A stretch of 64,000 nucleotides of DNA from Sphagnum compactum (taxonomy: Eukaryota; Bryophyta; Sphagnopsida; Sphagnales), in contig OZ234500.1 in assembly GCA_965153455.1 (NCBI GenBank), forward strand, positions 10,478,001 through 10,542,000, read 5' to 3'. Made by a program: the position numbers and the translations under genes. The notes beneath the pieces are model-generated. The model had not been told where the DNA came from, did not search any database, and worked only from the letters and a program-made list of their open reading frames with translations. Shown here piece after piece: positions 59,775 to 64,000 of this stretch (its first letter is position 1; every line of letters starts with the position of its first letter).

Positions 59775-60345
59775 AATGCCCCTGGGTGGGATGGGGCAGT
59801 ACTGAGGAGAGAAACCCTAAATCAAATACCTGCCTAAAACTGCCAGGTTTTTGCCAGTTCTTTCATGAAACCTGGCAGTTCTTTGAAGGTTTTGAAATAC
59901 CCAAATTAAACCTGGAGGTTCTTTGAATCTGATTTCTTTCAAATACCCAGACCTTGTGGTTCTTTAATTCTGAATTTCTTCAAATACTCAGAATCGAGAG
60001 GTATTACAAAAAACCAAATACCTACCCCACACGGGCAAAAACCTACGAAGAATTCTTAATGTAGTTGGAGGAGCGCTTACAATGCTTAAGATCTGAGGGG
60101 GCATTTGGGGCATTATGTTTTTTGAAATGCCGTGTCAATTTTTTACTTCTCCTATGATACTTGAGGGGAATCTTGTCAGTAGCTGCTGAGTATCAAGGGG
60201 GAAAAGTAAGAAAAAAAATCAACAGAAATCTGTAAATTTTTATGCTGTGCAATGCCCTTGGGCCAAGACATTCCAAAAACAATGGGCCCTTGGGTTCTAG
60301 CCTCAGGGGCCTTGTCAAATGCCCCAGTCCTGGGGCGTTATTGTA
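59775..60345. repeat. Possible small inverted-repeat element with GGTTCTTTGAAT units
   Basis: The left edge AAATGCCCCTGGGTGGGATG is partly mirrored by the right-edge reverse complement AACGCCCCAGGACTGGGGCA. Inside, units of about 45 bp built from GGTTCTTTGAAT and TTTCTTCAAATAC recur three times (59860-60000). This could be a MITE, but the ends are imperfect and no target duplication is clear. Confidence 0.3.
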
Positions 60346-61369
60346 CACATTTATCCTCGTAAACTAGATTCACATTATCCAGCATGGTAATTGGAAACTT
60401 TGTTTGATAAGTGGAATGAGTTTTGTTGTACTACCAATGAGGACCTTATGAAGCAAGTTTGATTAAGCACATAGTGGATCCACTTGCTTGCGGATAATCA
60501 ACTTTATTCAGGACAAAGCTTATCAACAGGTGATCATCTGAACCCAATGCACATCTTCCTTGGATGAGATATATGATGGCAACCCTTCAAGGGAACATAG
60601 CTTTATTTGAAGAACCTGGATGTAATGACAGGAATGTATGTCATGTTACTAAGTTGAGGATGAAGTTCAGACTATGAATGTGTCAGGAGGGTGTGAAAGA
60701 ATCTTTTGGGTTTCGAGTCTGGACTAAGGCCAAGTGGTTTTTCAGGCAGCTGTTTGGGTCTGCACCTGGGTTGGGTAAGTTACAGTTGTGCTGAGCTCAA
60801 AGGTTGAGAGGAGTGTGGTTGGTGGAGAACTGATGTTGCATTTCCCTGTTCTCTGGAGCTTCCTCATCTACTTCAATCCAAGAAATTATTTAATCTTTTG
60901 ATGTGCATGTGAACGACGTAAAGGTAGTTCCAATTTTTTTGGTTCATTTTGTGTGATGTAGCCAAAGTGTTGATCATCCATACAAAGATTTAGCCAAATT
61001 GGGCTCAAATCAGTATATGAAAGCAAACTCATTGGAGCATTGTGATATATTTTTGGCTACCTACTGGAGTTTTATATTAAAATCTGGCAATTTTTATTTT
61101 TAGTTAAAAAAAATTCTAGTAATTGAAAACCCAAAAAATCACTTCATTTTCACATTTTTCAGTTCTTAATTTCTCTTTCCAGCTTAATTTAAAATCTGGA
61201 AGAGACTGAGATAGAACCATAATTCACAATGACAATTTGAAAAGAACAAGGACCAAAAAATTTTGACCCCTCACCATTGTTCACAAAAACCATAGAACCA
61301 GTTTTGAGCCGGAATCAGGATGCTAAAAAATGAAAAGAACTGAGTCATAGAACTTACCCTAAAGAACTG

Positions 61370-61549
61370 GTTCTTAGCAAGTTCTTTCATGCAAACCAGT
61401 AGCTTTTTGAATTTTTTTTTGAAAAAACCCTCAATCAGATGTTCTTTTGATTCTGAAAATTTTCAAAAAACCAGAATTTGAGGTTTCTTTATTTCTGAAA
61501 TTTTAAAAGCCCACAACTGGAGATTATTAACAAAATCTGAGAACCACAC
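61370..61549 (-). mobile_element. Isolated hAT-like right end
   Basis: The sequence ends GAGAACCACACAACACTG at 61549. The reverse complement, CAGTGTTGTGTGGTTCTC, is a member of the local hAT terminus group. Repeated TTCTTT.GATTCTGAAAATTTTC units lie inside it. The following 8 bp, CCACATAC, were not found next to a left end, so the partner is missing. Confidence 0.5.
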
Positions 61550-61559
61550 AACACTGCCA

Positions 61560-63300
61560 CATACCAACCTGATTTTCTTGGGTATTCAAAGTCCTCAGTA
61601 GGTACTCTGCCAAACTTCACTAAGCTCTTACCCATAATAAAACAACACCCACAAGGTACCAAGAAGTACTTATTGGGTTCAATTTGCAAATAACTTAGGC
61701 CTTGCTAGTTTTTACATAATACCATGACCACCCTGATCTAAGCTTGAGGTATCTCAAAGCTCAGCAAATTACATAGCCTCTCTGTTAACACTTCACATTG
61801 GAAAAATCAGCCAACAAGAGATATAGCTCACAGCTGACATTGTCAAGGCTGCTTTTTGTACCTGTCAAAAGCAGTTCTTTTGTCATGAATTGCAGCCAGA
61901 TTTCGAACCCAAATTTTCCGAAAGCAATATTTTGTTGTGAAAATCCCTGTTGTGTGAGAAAAAAGTTTCCAAAACCTTTTCTTGATTGAAAAAGTCTTGC
62001 TAGGCTTTGGATACAGTTTTTAGGCCAATTTTTCACCAATTTTCTTCATTTTTGAACTTTTTCCTACAACCATGTCACCAATTAATGCTAAATCATTTTT
62101 GTGACAATCGGCGACAATCCTACATCAGAAAACTGAAAAGGGAGCACTAGTCAAAAGCAAATTTCACAGCAAAGAAAGGTAAAGGGGACCCCAAAAAAAA
62201 AGCTTTTCAAAATAAATGCAACAAATAAAAATCAGTAATTACTACTGAAGGCAAAAAATGAAAGGTCGCCGGTATTTAACCATTAGAGAGTAGATATATA
62301 AAAATATTGCTCCAAAGGTTGGATAGAAGATTTGCATATTTCCACCAGTTGTTAGTTGCAACATTGCTGAAATGAGTGTAATTTTGTAAGTAGTTCTTAG
62401 GTATCCCATAATCTAAGTAGGATCTTAGGTGTTTTTTCTAGATAATCTCTAAATAAGCCCTAGCTAATCCTTAGCTATCCCATAACCTATGTAGACCCTA
62501 GGTTAACATGTAGATACGTGCAAAAAGATGAGAAACAACCCCAAAAAAAAAAAAAACATCATGGGTTGACGTTAAGTTTCCTCTTCAGTTATTGTCCTTT
62601 CGTATAGTCTCATCTTGCATTTGATTATCCTCGATTTGCGTGAAACCTATGGTTTTACTCCTGAGTTTTATTGTCTTTGCAAATAACTTTAGTGTTTCCA
62701 ATCAATTATGATTGATAACTTTGGCTGAAAACTATGGCTTAGCTTTTGCCTGTCTCTAACTAGAGAACCTGAATTTTAAAATGGGACAATAGCTTGATCC
62801 AAGTGCCTGTTCCAATTTGAGCAAGAAGATGATTACATGGCTGGGACACTATTCCGATTTGGCAAAGTCTTGAGACTCCAGTTCTGGTACGTTAGAGACT
62901 CACTGGAATCACCCAGAGAACATGCCAACACCACAAAAAACTTGTCAACCTGTCATGTGAAAGCCGCATATCAAAGTCTTCCATCACATTGAAAGGCAAA
63001 ACTTCATCTGATCTATCACCAGCAAAGTATGTAGTACCCCTCTAGAAGAGGACTGCTGAGTGTACAAAATACACAACTTCCTACTCACAAAAGTATGTTC
63101 TAAGCTAATATTGACTAATATTGACCCACTATCATAAAGCTCTTGTGGTGGGTGCATGGGCGACCCACAGCAAGGACAAGTGCCAGTCAAAACTTTTTTC
63201 ACCTGGAATCTGCTGTCAAAGGAAATTGCTCTTGCTCAGTCATTCTCATGCCTGCCTCAGTCTGTTAATGCTATGAAATGTTGGACACACATGAAGATCG
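61560..63300. other. Intergenic DNA with a short direct repeat
   Basis: The segment TTAGGTATCCCATAATCTAAGTAGG (about 62398) recurs as a diverged copy at about 62470-62505. No family is recognised in the short frames of this region. Confidence 0.4.
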
Positions 63301-63430
63301 CTCTCTCACTATTGGATCGTAGTAATGGGTTTGGTAAAAGCCTATGGGGTGGGGCTTTACCAAAATAAGGGCTCCCCAGCCTTTCCACAATACCAATAGG
63401 AATTTTATTATAATTGAAATAAAAATTTAC

Positions 63431-63856
63431 TTAATGGGAGGTGAAACCAAGGGCAATGAAACCAAGGCCGCTAAATGGCAGTGGTTTTCCCCACCATACA
63501 TGGGTCCTAGATATGAAAATAAAATCAAGGAAAAAGTAAAATCTCTCATGGGTGTTGTGGAAGGGTGCCCTGACTATTGGTGCAGTGACAACAGCTGCCA
63601 TGGCTATTGTGGCCAGTGCAAATTTTAATAGTGATCACCCAAAGTGTGTTCTCATGGAAAGAAAGGATGGGTGGATTTCATGGCAACACAACGTACTGGG
63701 AGTACAGTTGGAACTTGGGTCAAGTGTCGCCACTTTCTGTGTACTGATTTAAAGGTCCTATACAAACGTGTCGCCAATAAAGGCGAACTGCGTGTTGAGA
63801 TGCCCATCACTGTGACTGCATCAGAAAATGTTTTAAAAAAGTCTAGTTGGCCATAA
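63431..63856 (+). pseudogene. Possible frameshifted coding remnant, not recognised
   Basis: An ATG at 63431 opens a basic, aromatic stretch (MGGETKGNETKAAKWQWF). The most protein-like continuation then changes frame near 63555 to a hydrophobic segment (GALTIGAVTTAAMAIVASA) that could span a membrane. A third frame from about 63644 reads GKKGWVDFMATQ...ITVTASENVL to a TAA at 63854-63856. Each piece looks coding-like, but together they need two frame changes. I do not recognise a family. Confidence 0.2.
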
Positions 63857-64000
63857 GTATTCATCTTCAATCCCAGCTCTCTCTCTTTTGGACTGCATTA
63901 TTAATTAGTCACTCAGGATTATAATGTCCATTGGGGAGGTACAACATGCTGGGCTTCTAGTTTGGCATCGTTATAAAACCATCATCATCTTTGGATGCGG

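Noticed and set aside
53749-61549. One 7.8-kb hAT element spanning 53749 to 61549
   Set aside because: The 8-bp flanks (GACCTTAT and CCACATAC) differ, and the interior holds unrelated gene fragments without transposase.

Overview
This is a plant nuclear window: spliceosomal introns, long AT-rich intergenic DNA, plant-type AP-3 beta and ankyrin/PGG genes, and decayed DNA transposons and retroelements. The ankyrin-PGG protein, the style of the hAT transposases and a LINE-type reverse transcriptase of the kind I associate with mosses, lycophytes and ferns suggest a non-flowering land plant. That placement is a low-confidence inference. Only two genes look intact.

Layout. 1-0.6 kb: an open reading frame cut by the left edge, overlapping a perfect 28-bp inverted repeat. 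0.6-11 kb: AT-rich intergenic DNA with old duplications and no convincing gene. 11-12.6 kb: richer sequence with microsatellites and perhaps decayed exons. 12.7-18.6 kb: a ten-exon gene for the AP-3 adaptor beta subunit, followed at 18.8-19.6 kb by a decayed partial copy of the same gene. 20.8-39.9 kb: a cluster of hAT DNA transposons. Four have both ends visible, at 20806-22286, 24434-26582, 27027-33873 and 36018-39886. Each is flanked by identical or 7-of-8 matching 8-bp target duplications and bounded by variants of CAGTGTTGKG (K = G or T). A one-sided end lies at 23349. 40-45 kb: intergenic DNA with a strong G-quadruplex tract. 45.4-47.75 kb: an intronless ankyrin-repeat protein with a four-helix PGG membrane domain. 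51.3-53.7 kb: a decayed LINE. 53.7-64 kb: single hAT-like ends, a short minus-strand reading frame, a DnaJ pseudogene, a GC-rich block with a palindromic G-box, hairpins and a few unrecognised frames.

How it fits together. The two intact genes are functionally unrelated: endosome-to-vacuole sorting, and probable plasma-membrane stress or immune signalling. The coherent system is the transposon cluster. Its members fall into two terminal subgroups, each with its own subterminal palindrome that recurs between copies. One element carries full-length but broken transposase remnants with a BED finger and a dimerisation region. Others are deletion derivatives. The 6.8-kb element has amplified a short segment bounded by splice-site-like sequences about seven times, carries a 123-bp tandem repeat, and is itself interrupted inside its transposase. 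No CRISPR array, rRNA or convincing tRNA gene was seen.
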